64,000 nucleotides of DNA from Adiantum capillus-veneris (Eukaryota > Streptophyta > Polypodiopsida > Polypodiales > Pteridaceae): NCBI GenBank assembly GCA_014529385.2, contig CM043953.1, forward strand, positions 77,614,872-77,678,871. The letters are read 5' to 3'. Within the stretch, counting starts at the first letter, position 1, and the number at the start of each line of letters is the position of its first letter. Below the pieces are notes generated by a model. It was not told the origin of the DNA. It did no database searches and saw only the letters and a program-made list of their open reading frames with translations. Shown piece after piece: positions 14,473-28,722 of this stretch. A program made the translations under genes and the position numbers.

Positions 14473-15268
14473 ATCGCAGAGACAGGTGATCGATCAGATT
14501 GTGACCTCTCACAGATGCGCGTGTTTGATGGGTCAGACTTTGCGGCATGGAGAGAGTGTATGCTTGACGCATTGAAACAGCGAGGGTTGCATGGACCATT
14601 GAGTGGTGATGCAGGTAGACCTTCAAACATGTCTGACGATCAGTGGCAGGAGCTAGAGGAGATGGCACTATCTACGCTTTCTTTGCACCTTGCGGAATCT
14701 GTATATGCTCTTGTTATGTATGAGACTACTTCGAGAGCACTTTGGCGCAGATTACATGATATGTATGATAGATCTGAGTCATCACGGACTCGTGTGAGAC
14801 ATGTACATTCACGAGCACGACGACAGGTGACATGTTGGTATTGTGGTCATTCTGGACACGTTAGACGGCGTTGTTTTCGTCGTATGCGACATCGTAGGAG
14901 ACATGGCAGTCTCAGAGATGTATGTAGTGATGCCATGGACTCAGTTGCTTTGACAGTTGAGGCAGATGTAGTGTCGGAGTATACTAGTGACGGGGATGTC
15001 ACTTTTACCTCGAGCTATGCACGAGATGCTATACATGTGGATAGTGCACTCCCTTCGCAGTGGTTGCTAGACGCAGATGCTATGTTTCATGTCACGCCGC
15101 ATCGTGAATGGTTTTGTAGCTATTCTAGCGGGATGCTTGGCAGTGTACGTTTGACCGATGGATCGGTGCATGCGATAGCAGGTGCAGGAGATGTGAGACT
15201 GTCATTACCGAGTGGTGCATCTTACTTGTTACGACATGTGCGCTATGTACCAGATTTGACAGTGAGTT
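14473..15268 (+). pseudogene. Broken gag/protease-like gene of E2
   Basis: Nearly identical to the E1 gag frame, with the same zinc knuckle CWYCGHSGHVRRRC and the same Asp-Ala-Asp in place of the protease Asp-Ser-Gly. The ATG that starts the E1 protein is ATC here (14473-14475), so the normal start is lost. The 3' end is also lost: after DLTVSL the frame runs directly into LTR sequence at 15269 and continues a short way as LTR-encoded residues. It is therefore broken at both ends and probably inactive. The start mutation and the LTR fusion are separate events. Confidence 0.85.
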
Positions 15269-15444
15269 TGTTGGGGTGTGCCTTGCCCGGCCGCCCAGAG
15301 TCTGGGCGGCCACTGACTTGTATACCTTATACATAGCATAAGTGTATAGGGGGTTGCTCACTCTTTTGAGTCTCCCCACCCACATCGTGTTGTGTGTCTC
15401 CTTCTCTCTCTCTCACTCACTCTCCATCTGTGGTGCTCCCCGAT
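15269..15444 (+). repeat. First of two tandem LTR copies at the 3' end of E2
   Basis: Begins TGTTGGGG but lacks about 11 bp (TATAGGCGTCT) near its start and stops at CTCCCCGAT, missing the terminal CCCCTTCA. It joins the next LTR copy without a spacer. Confidence 0.9.
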
Positions 15445-15631
15445 GGGTATAGGCGTCTGTGCCTTGCCCGGCCGCCCACAGTCTGGGCACCCATTGACTT
15501 GTATACCTTATACATAGCATAAGTGTATAGGGGGCTGCTCACTCTTTTGAGTCTCCCCACCCACATCGTGTTGTGTGTCTCCTTCTCTCTCTCTCTCACT
15601 CTCCGTCTGTGGTGCTCCCCGATCCCCTTCA
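15445..15631 (+). repeat. Second tandem LTR copy, terminal LTR of E2
   Basis: Begins at GGGTATAGGCG, so it lacks the first TGTTG, and ends with the normal CCCCTTCA. The candidate duplication ACTTG follows. Confidence 0.9.
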
Positions 15632-15951
15632 ACTTGGAAGTTTCCAAGTATTTTAGCTTCTTATTTTCATACACACTAAACCAAGGTGAAAAGTACTTTT
15701 GAAGTTGTAAAATAATTATGCATTTTTCCATACCAAAAAGTGAGAGCCAAGCCTTGAATGCCCTTCTCCTTTTTACTTCTATTGGTCCATGTGCTAAGAA
15801 AGTATCCTGAATTAAGAGGTTTGACCAGGGAAACTACCAATTAAGCCCTAATCCACACCGCATTCCCAATCCAATATAGTCATAGTGCAATTAGTTGGAG
15901 GTAGCTTGCAGACACTAGGTATAGTATTTTATGCGGAGTAGAGAGAAAACC

Positions 15952-15954
<3 letters not shown>
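15632..15954. other. No recognisable gene
   Basis: About 320 bp between E2 and the TG repeat array, with no motif recognised. Confidence 0.5.
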
Positions 15955-16028
<74 letters not shown>

Positions 16029-16061
16029 GTAGATGCAGTCCCATCGGGCTTAGTATACTAT

Positions 16062-16130
<69 letters not shown>

Positions 16131-16279
16131 TTACTGGTAATGTGACCGATGTAAGCATGCCCAACCACGCAGAATAATGAGACCCATATGTGTGTGTGTA
16201 TGTGTGTGCGTGTGTGTGTAGAGTAGATGCAGTTGCTTCTAGCTTAGTATAGTATCCATGTAGCGTAAAGAGTCACCAC

Positions 16280-18925
<2,646 letters not shown>

Positions 18926-18928
18926 TAT

Positions 18929-18940
18929 CGGTATCAGAGC
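18929..18940 (+). other. Primer-binding site of an older LTR element
   Basis: CGGTATCAGAGC differs from the initiator-Met site at one base. It indicates that the 5' LTR of an older plus-strand element ends near 18926. That element's leader continues to 19193, where the intact Copia element interrupts it, and resumes at 24790. Confidence 0.6.
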
Positions 18941-19193
18941 AAGGCTATTTTGGGCCTAGAATTCGTGGACTCATCCCTTGCATGTTTTTTGCATGCTCAT
19001 GCAAACAAGGAGGGACGTGGAGAAGAGAACCGTGTGCAAAAACCCTTGCTACGAGGGGGAGTTGCACCCAGGAAGAACCGTGTGCAGGAGGGCTTGTGCC
19101 GGGGAGGGAGACGAGCTCCACCTCCACCAAATCGTGCGTCATAAGGCTCAATGGCGTTGTGTTGCACTAAGGACCACTTTACATCATAGTCTC

Positions 19194-19998
19194 TGTTAGG
19201 AAATAAGACATAGCTAAATAGATAATTGAGTAGATTACTTAATGGAGAGAGACAGATTTATATACACGAGATTATAGAGTAGAGAGAGAGAGAGAGAGAG
19301 AGTACACACGATATACGTGGTTCACCCAATGTGGGCTACGTCCACGGGAAAGCAGCCACTCAATGGCTTTAGTACTTCAAAACAAGAAGTAGTTTACAAA
19401 GGGATTATACCCTTAATGGAGCTCCCACCTTGCTTCACTCTCACCACCTCACACTCACCTTATTTCATCAACTTCACACTATGTGTAGAAATGGCCTCCT
19501 TTTATAGGCCAAAAGAGCTGCCCTCTCTTATGAGAGACAGCCATGTGTAGCCGCCCTTGTGCGAATAAGTCCAAATCGGACCCTCCAATCCGCCCATGTG
19601 TGGCCGCCCTTGAGAAGACAAGTCTGCTTTTGAATTCGGCCACTGGCCACCGGCCATTGACTTCCGACCACCAGCCACCGGCCATTGACTTCCGACCACC
19701 GGCCATCGGCCATTGACTACCGGCCATCGGCCAACCGACCGGTTGTTTTCCGACCACTTTCCGGCCGCCGTCCGGCCATAATATTCAGGCGAAAAAGAAT
19801 ATTCCAGCGAAAAAAAGTCTCGGGGACCTCCGCCCCAGAGGCCTTTAAAGTTGCCCCTGATTCTTGCCCGTGAAAATTTTGGTTTCCAGTGAGTGATTTT
19901 CCTTCACGCACGATGGCTTCTCCTCATAATGGGGGCCTTACAAATGTGCGCTTTTACCACAGAAAATTACAAGGGTAAATCAGGCTCCATACTTAACA
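19194..19998 (-). repeat. 3' LTR of the intact Copia element
   Basis: 805 bp, TGTTAGG at the left and TTAACA at the right on the plus strand, with a GA tract at about 19278-19301 and a region rich in repeated GGCCAT/CCGGCC words (about 19640-19790). Confidence 0.94.
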
Positions 19999-20058
19999 AT
20001 CTCCCACTTGGAGACTGATCTCCAAACCAAACCTGTGACTACTTTCCATTCTGGCTTC

Positions 20059-23000
20059 TTATCCTTGAATGCCGATTGAAGATGAGCAAAAGCTCAACTT
20101 CTCCTTGTTGACCACCTTTGTAAACATGTCTGCAGGATTTTCACTTGTATGCACCTTTCCTAGCTTTAGTTGTCCCTCTTCCAAAAGAGTGCGTATGAAG
20201 TGATATCTCACCTCAATGTGCTTTGTCCTTGAATGAAAGGCTGAGTTCTTCGCAAGATGGATAGCGCTTTGGCTATCACTGTACAAGACACAATTGTCTT
20301 GTTTGAATCCAAGCTCTTCTAAGAATCTGTGAAGCCACAGAATTTCTTTGCTTGCCTCCGTCATTGCTACATACTCTGCTTCCGTTGTAGAAAGTGAAAC
20401 CACTTTCTGCAGCTTTGAAGCCCAGCTTACTGCTGTGCCTCCAACCGTGAACACATAGCCAGTAGTGCTCCTTCGAGTATCTTTGTCACCTGCCATATCT
20501 GCATCAGCATACCCTTCTAGAAAAATATCAGTTCCTCCAAAATACAAAGCATTTGTTGTTGTCCCTTTTAGATACCTAAGTATCCACTTCACAGCTTGCC
20601 AATGCTCTTTACCTGGGTTGTCCATGAACCTACTCACAACTCCCACTGCATGTGCAATGTCTGGCCTTGTCCAGACCATAGCATACATTAGAGAACCTAC
20701 CGCTGCAGCATATGGAACTTTAGACATATAGGCTATCTCCTCTTGTGTCTTTGGACACATATCCTTCGTTAGTTTAAAATGACCAGCCAAAGGTGTAGAA
20801 ACTGGTTTTGCATTTTGCATTGCAAACCTTTCTAGTACCTTCTTGATGTAATCTTCTTGAGATAGCTTTATTGTCTTCTTCGTCCTGTCCCTTGATATTT
20901 TCATACCAAGCATCCTCTTTGCAGCACCTAAATCTTTCATTGAAAAAGATTTGGACAGCTCCTCTTTTAGGTCTTTGATGTCCTGCATGTTAGCACTTGC
21001 AATCAACATGTCATCAACATACAACATTAGGATAATGAATTTTCCATCTCCCAAATTCTCCGTGTAGACGCAGTGATCCGAGTTGCATCTTGTGAATCCA
21101 TGATCCAACATCCATCGATCAAACTTCAAGTACCATTGTCTTGATGCTTGCTTTAAACCATACAAGCTCTTCTTTAATCTACAAACCATTTTCTCCTTAC
21201 CTTTTACTTCATACCCCTTTGGTTGAAGCATGTAGATTTCCTCCTCTAAGTCACCGTGAGGGAATGCCGTATTTACATCCATTTGCTCGAGATTTAGATC
21301 ATGAGCAGCCACAAGGCTTAAGACAATTGAGTTCATTTTTACAACAGGAGAAAATATTTCATTGAAGTCAATACCTTTCTTTTGAGAAAAACCTTTTACC
21401 ACAAGCCTAGACTTGTACCTTTTCTTCCCACCTTCTTCTTCCTTTAGCTTGTACACCCATTTGTTTTGAAGTGCCCGCTTACCTTTAGGCAACTCAACCA
21501 ACTCCCATGTTTGGTTGCAATGTAGTGAGTCCATCTCCACTTGCATGCTCTTCGTCCATTCTTCTTTGGATTCATGTTGCATAGCTTCTTCATATGATGC
21601 CGGCTCTCCAGAATCTGAGATCAAGAGATGGTTGAAGGAAGGAACAAACCTTTCTGGAGGTCTACTTGCTCTTGTAGATCTTCGGGGAATAGGTTGAGGC
21701 TCCTCATTTGGTTGACGTTGTTGCACATTGTCACCGTTTGCAGTCCTTGAGTCTTCACCGTCCTCAAGCTCTATGTACTCATCACATGTTTCTTTTGTTT
21801 GTTTTCTTTCCAAGTAATCTTTGTACATATTTTGTTCGTTAAAAATTACATCCCTACTCCTTAAGATTTTACCATCTTCAGGATTCCATAGGCGATACCC
21901 AAAGTCTCCTTCTCCATAGCCAATGAAGAAACACTTTTTGGACTTTGCATCTAACTTTGATCTTAGGCTTCTATCTATGTGCATGAAAGCCTCACACCCA
22001 AACACTTTGAGAAATGCATAATTCACCGGTTTACCTGTCCAAGCCTCTTCTGGAACTCCCCCATCCAATGCCGTTGAGGGTGACCGATTGATTAAGTACA
22101 AAGACGTACTTACAGCTTCCGCCCAAAGCTCAAGCGGTAGGCCTGCATGTAGCCGCATGATTCGTGCTCGTTCCATGATTGTCCTATTCATCCTTTCCGA
22201 AATCCCATTTTGTTGAGGTGTCCTTGGGGTTGTCCTTTGGCTCCGAATGCCATTGCTAGCACAAAAGCTTTCAAAAGCTTGGCTGCAATATTCGCCTCCA
22301 TTGTCGGATCTGAGGCATTTAACCTTGGTACCTGTTTCATTCTCCACAAAGGCTTTCCACCTTTGAAATATGAAAAATACATCGGATTTATTCTTCATGA
22401 CATAAACCCATGTTTTTCTAGTCGCATCGTCTATGAATGTTACATAGTACAATGAGCCACCAAGTGATGGTGTACTTGCAGGACCCCAAACATCAGAATG
22501 AACCAACTCAAGTTTTTTATTTTTTCTTTCATTTCCTAATTTTTGAAATTTTACCCTCTTTTGTTTACCATAAACACAATCTTCACAGAACTCTAAGTCC
22601 ACTTCTTTCAAACCTAGTAGAAGCTTCTTTGTTTGAAGGATTTGCATTCCTTTGGCACTCATATGCCCAAGTCGGTAGTGCCACACTGCACTGTCAACTT
22701 CTGTAGTTGCTGCACAAGCTGAAGGTTGCGTGCTAACAGTACACAAGTAAAGTGTACCGACTTTTTCACCCTTGGCAACCACCAAAGATCCCTTTGAGAT
22801 CTTCCACCGTTTTTTTCCGAATGCAATGTTGTGACCTTCATCGTCCAATTGTCCTGTAGAGATCAAATTTTTGCGAAGAGAAGGAACATGCCTAACATCT
22901 TTAAGCTTCCATTCATTTCCGTTAGCAGTTTTGACAGAAACTGTACCTTTGCCGACAATCTCACAAGCTTCATCATCTCCCAAGTATACATACCCAAAAT

Positions 23001-23934
23001 TACCTTTGGTGTAGTCTTGGAAATGTTGCTTGTGTGGTGTCGCATGGAATGAAGCCCCGGAATCTACTATCCAGGAATTAGACACATTGTCTAATGAGAG
23101 AATTAGAGCATCTTGCTCTACTTTACCTGCCACATTGGCCTCCGATGTTGGCTTGTTGTCTTGAGACTCTATCTCCTTCTTCTTCTTGGACCAGCAATCC
23201 TTCTTGATGTGGCCCTTCTTGCCGCAGTTCCAACATTCAAGAACTGACTTTGTGCGTGACTTGCTCCGCCTTGAGCGATCACGACCCTTTTGGTTTTTGA
23301 ACCTCTCCTTAAGCCTTCCTCTTGTTTCCACTGATAATTCAGCACTTGATGATTCTCCTGTGCTTCTCCTTCGCATTTCCTCGCTTAGGAGAACACCCAC
23401 AACATCATCAAACTTAAGAGTATGTGTGCCAGAGATAGAATTACTTACAGCCATCACAAGGCTGTCCCAACTATCCGGTAGAGATGATAGTATAAGGAGA
23501 GCTTGCACTTCGTCATCTAAATTGATTTTCACTGATCGAAGTTGACTTATGTTTGTGTTAAAGTCATTTAGGTGTTCTGCAACTGAACCATTCTCTGTCA
23601 TCTTTAGATTGAACAAGCGCTTCATAAGAAATACCTTATTGGATGCCAATGGTTTCTCGTAGAAGTCGTCAAGTGACTTCATCAAGTCCTCCGTGGTCTT
23701 CATCTCCGAAACATTGAAGGCCACCGTTGACGCCAAGATTAACCGGATTGTTCCCAGTGCCTTTCGATCAAGGACAATCCATGCTTCATCTGCCATTGTT
23801 GCGGTCTTCTTCGCAAGACCGCCTAGTGGCAAATAGAGGTCCTTCTGGTAGAGATAGTCTTCAATCTGCATCTTCCAATGTTGGTAGTTTTTGTCGTTGA
23901 ACTTCTCAATCTTGAGCTTCCCTTCCTCCGCCAT
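20059..23934 (-). CDS. Copia polyprotein (Gag-protease-integrase-RT-RNase H), 1,291 aa
   Basis: A full-length Copia polyprotein. I chose the ATG at 23934; the frame is open three codons further, but only with GTG. In numbering that counts those three codons, gag runs to about residue 230, followed by the zinc knuckle CWNCGKKGHIKKDC (237-250), protease Asp-Ser-Gly (294-296, WIVDSGASFH), GAG-pre-integrase (about 415-465) and integrase with Asp484, Asp547 and Glu583, an exact D,D-35-E spacing. Reverse transcriptase follows with YVDD at 975-978, then RNase H with YADADMAG (1145 onward), STTEAEY (1185 onward) and YSDSQ (1221 onward). The order and length are normal for the superfamily and I see no stop or frameshift. 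The element probably can move if it is transcribed. Confidence 0.96.
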   Translation of the reverse strand: MAEEGKLKIEKFNDKNYQHWKMQIEDYLYQKDLYLPLGGLAKKTATMADEAWIVLDRKALGTIRLILASTVAFNVSEMKTTEDLMKSLDDFYEKPLASNKVFLMKRLFNLKMTENGSVAEHLNDFNTNISQLRSVKINLDDEVQALLILSSLPDSWDSLVMAVSNSISGTHTLKFDDVVGVLLSEEMRRRSTGESSSAELSVETRGRLKERFKNQKGRDRSRRSKSRTKSVLECWNCGKKGHIKKDCWSKKKKEIESQDNKPTSEANVAGKVEQDALILSLDNVSNSWIVDSGASFHATPHKQHFQDYTKGNFGYVYLGDDEACEIVGKGTVSVKTANGNEWKLKDVRHVPSLRKNLISTGQLDDEGHNIAFGKKRWKISKGSLVVAKGEKVGTLYLCTVSTQPSACAATTEVDSAVWHYRLGHMSAKGMQILQTKKLLLGLKEVDLEFCEDCVYGKQKRVKFQKLGNERKNKKLELVHSDVWGPASTPSLGGSLYYVTFIDDATRKTWVYVMKNKSDVFFIFQRWKAFVENETGTKVKCLRSDNGGEYCSQAFESFCASNGIRSQRTTPRTPQQNGISERMNRTIMERARIMRLHAGLPLELWAEAVSTSLYLINRSPSTALDGGVPEEAWTGKPVNYAFLKVFGCEAFMHIDRSLRSKLDAKSKKCFFIGYGEGDFGYRLWNPEDGKILRSRDVIFNEQNMYKDYLERKQTKETCDEYIELEDGEDSRTANGDNVQQRQPNEEPQPIPRRSTRASRPPERFVPSFNHLLISDSGEPASYEEAMQHESKEEWTKSMQVEMDSLHCNQTWELVELPKGKRALQNKWVYKLKEEEGGKKRYKSRLVVKGFSQKKGIDFNEIFSPVVKMNSIVLSLVAAHDLNLEQMDVNTAFPHGDLEEEIYMLQPKGYEVKGKEKMVCRLKKSLYGLKQASRQWYLKFDRWMLDHGFTRCNSDHCVYTENLGDGKFIILMLYVDDMLIASANMQDIKDLKEELSKSFSMKDLGAAKRMLGMKISRDRTKKTIKLSQEDYIKKVLERFAMQNAKPVSTPLAGHFKLTKDMCPKTQEEIAYMSKVPYAAAVGSLMYAMVWTRPDIAHAVGVVSRFMDNPGKEHWQAVKWILRYLKGTTTNALYFGGTDIFLEGYADADMAGDKDTRRSTTGYVFTVGGTAVSWASKLQKVVSLSTTEAEYVAMTEASKEILWLHRFLEELGFKQDNCVLYSDSQSAIHLAKNSAFHSRTKHIEVRYHFIRTLLEEGQLKLGKVHTSENPADMFTKVVNKEKLSFCSSSIGIQG

Positions 23935-23993
23935 AACTCCCACTCAATTCAAGGAATCCTTTCCTTGAGATAATTTAGCTACGAGCAAACCTG

Positions 23994-24005
23994 GCTCTGA
24001 TACCA
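23994..24005 (-). other. Primer-binding site of the intact Copia element
   Basis: Reads TGGTATCAGAGC on the minus strand, 2 bp inside the 5' LTR, complementary to initiator-Met tRNA. Confidence 0.93.
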
Positions 24006-24007
24006 GT

Positions 24008-24789
24008 TGTTAGGAAATAAAACGTAGCTAAATAGATAATTGAGTAGATTACTTAATGGAGAGAGACAGATTTATATACACGAGATTATAGAGTAGAGAG
24101 AGAGAGAGAGTACACACGATATACGTGGTTCACCCAATGTGGGCTACGTCCACGGGAAAGCAGCCACTCAATGGCTTTAGTACTTCAAAACAAGAAGTAG
24201 TTTACAAAGGGATTATAACCTTAATGGAGCTCCCGCTTTGCTTCACTCTCACCACCTCACACTCACCTTGTTGCATCAACTTCACACTATGAAATGTGTG
24301 TAGAAATGGCCTCCTTTTATAGGCCAAAAGGGCTGCCCTCTCTTATGAGAGACAGCCATGTGTAGCCGCCCTTGTGCGAATAAGTCCAAATCGGACCCTC
24401 CAATCAGCCCATGTGTGGCCGCCCTTGAGAAGACAAGTCCGCTTTTGAATTCGGCCACTGGCCATTGAATTCGGCCATCGGCCACCGGCCATTGACTTCC
24501 GACCACCGGCCATCGGCCATTGACTACCGGCCACCGGCCAACCGACCGGTTGTTTTCCGACCACTTTCCGGCCGTCGGCCGGCCATAATATTCTGGCGGA
24601 AAAAAAAGTCTCGGGGGCCTCCACCCCCGAGGCCTTTAAAGTTGCCCCTGATTCTTGTCCGTGAAAATTTTGGTTTCCGGTGAGTGATTTTCCTTCACGC
24701 ACGATGGCTTCTCCTCATAATGGGGGCCTTACAAATGTGCGCTTTTACCACAGAAAATTACAAGGGTAAATCAGGCTCCATACTTAACA
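24008..24789 (-). repeat. 5' LTR of the intact Copia element
   Basis: 782 bp, nearly identical to 19194-19998, slightly shorter through indels in the GGCCAT-rich part and near 24595. Confidence 0.94.
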
Positions 24790-24794
24790 GTCTC

Positions 24795-26299
24795 GTGGGC
24801 CGTTGAGCAACACAGTGGGCTCTCTCTTTCTCGTTCTCCCTGCATCATGTGGCAAAAAAATTAAAGGTCAAGGGAGGGTGCCCACTGCAAACCCCCCCCC
24901 CCCCGCCCCAACTTCCTCTCCTCGGTTTAGGCTCAGTTCGAAAAGCAATCACGAACACGATTATGTTGAGGCATCCAAGGAAAAACCAGTAAGCTGATTT
25001 TTTGCAAATTCAAAAAATCTACCGATAATCGAAGTACCGGACATCTCTTTACAAATCAGATACGCTTATGCTTCTACAATCAGTGTAGGTGTTTTTAAGT
25101 TTTTGGTTCGGTTTATTGCTCGACAAGGTCGATAATCAACAAATTTATTTCCTTTTAACTCTGTTTAACATGACAATGCCCTAAGATGCATCACGGTACA
25201 TCCGTTGTGTCTAGGGGGCATGGCTCCTTACAGGGATTCTTAACAACCATCTTATGTATTACATCGCCTTTTTTTCTCCTTGTGCTACCTAGAGGAGGGG
25301 GGAAACCAAGGCTTCCAGGAGCACGGCTTCATCCATTGGATGCGTAATCCTTCAAAGCCATTGTAGCTTGCCAGTGTGCAGGCAAATAGGTACGTGAAGT
25401 ACATTGAAAGCACAATCACGTCACCGGATGATATGCCTTCCGCTGTCAAGGACAATGATTACAAAAATTGATAAGTATGTTACTTTTAAGATTCAATTTT
25501 TGACTTACTCACTTTTGCAAGATTTTCTACAATGCCAACTTGACAAGCACACAATAAATAAATGGTAAGAACGAGCGAGACTTGTCGTAGGCGGGTTGCA
25601 CCAGCTAGTTGATTATAATGATGTATGGGATGCAATTAAGTTTGACTCTACCTGGTGGTGGCTGAATCTAATATGTTCTTTGAACCTCTCTCTCCCCTTT
25701 TTCCTTTTAGTTCCCCGCCCCCCCCCCCCAAACGCCTACTTCTCTCTCTCTCCCCCCTCCTCCTATCTAGACTTGCACACCACTTGCATTGAATGATGCT
25801 CTCTATGCCTTTGGGGGCAATCGTGAATCCTCCACTTGTTTGATTTTGGCAACAATATGTAGCTTGATCTCTTCCATTAGAAAATTTAGTCATTAATTTG
25901 AAAGAAATTAAGTAGAAGGGGTCCATAGGAATAAAGCGTTGCATAACATGTTAAACTGAATAAAAGATAGCGTACATTTTTTGTGTTGGAAGCAGTAAAG
26001 ATTCATGTACACATGGAATTCATAACCTGAGAAGTAATTGTTGACTATAATTCTACGTTAAGGTGTCTAGACCAAAGCTAAAGCACAAAATGATTGGCAA
26101 GGAACAAGATGGAGTTTACCGTGGGAGTTCCTTGCCTTGGCAAATTACTTGTCAAAATTTTGCAATACCCTCTCCAAAAGTGGAGCTATGATTTGAATTT
26201 TTCTCAATTGAACCAAGGCTTAATTAAAAGCACTTTGTAGTAGGAAGTTACTCCCTTTTGTGGTTAAAAGTGGTTAAGAGCATACCATTTTGCATAGTC
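24795..26299. other. No recognisable gene; left part belongs to the interrupted older element
   Basis: The sequence after the target-site duplication continues the leader that began at 18941. It holds a C-rich run near 24893-24905. From about 25000 I recognise nothing. Confidence 0.4.
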
Positions 26300-28722
26300 T
26301 TTTTTTTTAAATGCTCATTTGAGCTTGAATTGCATTAATTCAACCAAATATATCAAATCTTGTCATGTCCTTTGCATAGGGGTCGTCCTACGCATACAAA
26401 GAGACCAGCGCAATGGGCACAAGGCCCTAAGGTATTTCACGCCTGCACTTACCCTTACTCCATGTTACAAAACTTTCTACAGTCGCACTAAAACCCATGG
26501 AGGTCTATCTTCTTCTTTTCAACAAGCCGCTTCCTCCTGCTTGAGAGAAACCAACCACAAGTTTCCACCATTGGTTCTACATGCAAAACTCCGTTCTTTT
26601 GGATCTTCATCGACAAGCGTGTGCATCCTAGTGGTAGGTCTCTTCTAAAGAAGGGGGTGCCTAGCTGAAAGAAGACTCGTCTACAAACTCTTCCAATGAA
26701 GCTCTCGATCGATGGACATCCCCAAATGAGGTGGGATATGGTCTTACTTTATTGGCTATATCTGATGCAAGTGCCATCCCCAAGACCTCTCACCCTAGCC
26801 TTGTCCCTGTTCGGTAGAAAACCCAACACCATTCTCCACAAGAAAACCTTCTTATTAAAGTGCCAGATGTTTTCCAGTATCTAGCTCCATTTGATCATGC
26901 TCCACCTTTTGGACCAAGTTTTGTTGAGATGTCCAACCCACTGCTCAGAGAAACCCAACTACTCGTAAATGCTCTTTGTTGAGGGAGAAGCAAATGACCT
27001 CCCCCCGGCCACTTTCATGCTTTCCACTTAAATGGCATAGAGCACATTGGGAGGAAAACGTGCAAGAGTGCATCCAAGAGTCTACCCACAAGGACCTCTT
27101 CCTTAAGGGAAAGGTTATTGCCCTCTTTTAATCTTTCTAAAGCCAGAGTGTCAAATCCTTTGTTGTTTAGTCGTCTTGCAATCTCGGCCAAGTGGTTATC
27201 AAGAACTAACCCTTGTACAATGGGGCCCCAAGGAGACCAGTGTAGAGCTATGTTTCTCCAATATCTGGTCTCTTCATGCGAGAACAAAGTGGAGGCGGCT
27301 TTGCAACATTTGCCTATGAATTTACTAGTGAAGCCTCCTCTCAATCTACACTCCTTTGGGGGACAAAAGTTTGTTTTGTAAACTAAGATTTAGCCACTTG
27401 CCCCTTTAGATTTCATATTAGCATTTAGCACCATTTCCCTAGCCATAAAGGCCTAGCTCTCGCCCGATTCTGTTAGTGTCCTAACCAAAATTTGCACACA
27501 GAGCCTCGCTGTGAATGAGAGGGTCTAGGATGCCCTAACCTCCTTAATTCTTAGGCTTGGCCATGGCATCCCACCTACCCCATTGCCACGGTTTGCTTCC
27601 AGTTACTCTATTTCTCCATAGGAACTCCTTGATGGGCTTGAGGAATGTCTTCCAGTGCTTTTGAGATATGCAAGAAGGGTATCAAGAAGGTATTGATTAT
27701 CCTTGCCCTCTCATGAAACGGAAGCAGGATGAATTCCCATCTTTTCATTTTTTGTTTATGCTTGGCCTGAAACCAATCAAAGGTTTGTTTGAAGGTCGTC
27801 CCCTTCCCGATAGATACTCCCAAATGCTTGAAAGTGTCGCACCCCTTACGACATCTCAAGTCCATCCAACAAAGCCAAAATTGTCTCCTTTTAAGAGAGC
27901 TTCTCAATACTACATTGGAAGCCAGAGGCAACAACAAAAATCTGAACCAATTCCAATGCCATTCTGACATTGTTCTGTTCAGCTTACAGAAACGACAATG
28001 AGTCATCTGCAAAAATCTTAATTAACAGTTGGTTGCCATTTTGAGTTTTCAGTCCTTGAATTTTTTCCCTTGCAACTGTCTGCTCCAACAAAGCTATTGA
28101 AGGGTGGGTGCATGCAGCAAACCATAGAGGGGCTAAGGGGCAGCCTTGACGAATGGATCTCAACATCAAGCAAGCCAACTAATCTTGAGTAATTCAGACG
28201 AATCTTGGGTTCACAATTTGTCAAACTGTGCTTACAATATTGCATAGTCTTGAGCTTCACTTGTTCTATTACCATTGGTGAATTCTCTCGTTTAATCCTA
28301 TGAGCCATGTCGTAGGACTCTTTTCTTATAATTGTAAGGGAACTTGTTCTTCTACATGATATCCCCTTTTCCGGGGTGAAAATCATAATTTTGGGGTAGG
28401 CCCATTTTAGTGGGAACCCACCTCCTATAAGCATGGTGGTTGGTGCCACTCAATGGGACTTCCGCTTGTGGAGGGGCATTACCTGCCCTCCCCTTCCCAA
28501 CAAGTACCTGCTGACTGTTGCCTTATCTATTATCAAAATGGTCACCTCCTTTGGGAGGTTTCTCTCTTGGCCATTTGCAAGGGATGACATAAAGACATCT
28601 TCAATAACTAAGGCCACCTGATTCAATACTTCTGTACCTATGGCCATTGGCTCATGGATATGGTAAGACACTCTCCTATCCTTGATTTTCCGACTCTTTT
28701 TCTTGTTGCTCATTAGAAGCAT
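26300..28722 (-). pseudogene. Degenerate LINE (non-LTR retrotransposon) fragment
   Basis: Minus-strand pieces in LINE order. RT palm: RQGCPLAPLWFA and FADDSLSFL (28178-27984), the latter being the catalytic Asp-Asp box. RT end/thumb: HLGVSIGKG and ARIINTFLIP (28012-27608), reached through a frameshift. Then a connecting region (27344-27015) and a zinc-binding zf-RVT-like segment near 26950-26700 with many stops. The T run at 26300-26309 is the expected position of the poly(A) tail on the minus strand. Sequence upstream of 28200 is open in parts but unassigned. The 5' half (endonuclease) is absent. It is a dead copy. Confidence 0.8.

Larger units (their letters stand above)
12637..15631 (+). 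mobile_element. E2: rearranged relative of E1 (non-autonomous Copia type)
   Basis: 5' LTR 12637-12828, initiator-Met primer-binding site 12831-12842, a leader, a gag/protease-like frame, then two LTR copies in tandem (15269-15444 and 15445-15631). The flanks AGTTG (12632-12636) and ACTTG (15632-15636) match at 4 of 5 bases, consistent with a mutated target-site duplication. Relative to E1, everything after the protease-like segment (E1 position about 6842 onward) is gone and the coding frame runs straight into the first tandem LTR. The leader (12913-14340) is much more diverged from E1 than the LTRs and gag are. Confidence 0.88.
19194..24789 (-). mobile_element. Complete Copia retrotransposon, apparently autonomous
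   Basis: A 5.6-kb element on the minus strand. The 5' LTR is 24789-24008, the 3' LTR 19998-19194, with a perfect 5-bp target-site duplication GTCTC at 19189-19193 and 24790-24794. The primer-binding site (24005-23994) and polypurine tract (about 20009-19999) are in place, and a single uninterrupted polyprotein ORF fills the interior. The two LTRs differ by scattered substitutions and small indels, so insertion was not very recent, yet the coding frame is open and all catalytic motifs are present. It sits inside an older LTR element. Confidence 0.96.

Noticed and set aside
22188-22382. Small ORFs on both strands inside 20059-23934
   Set aside because: Shadows of the Copia polyprotein frame.
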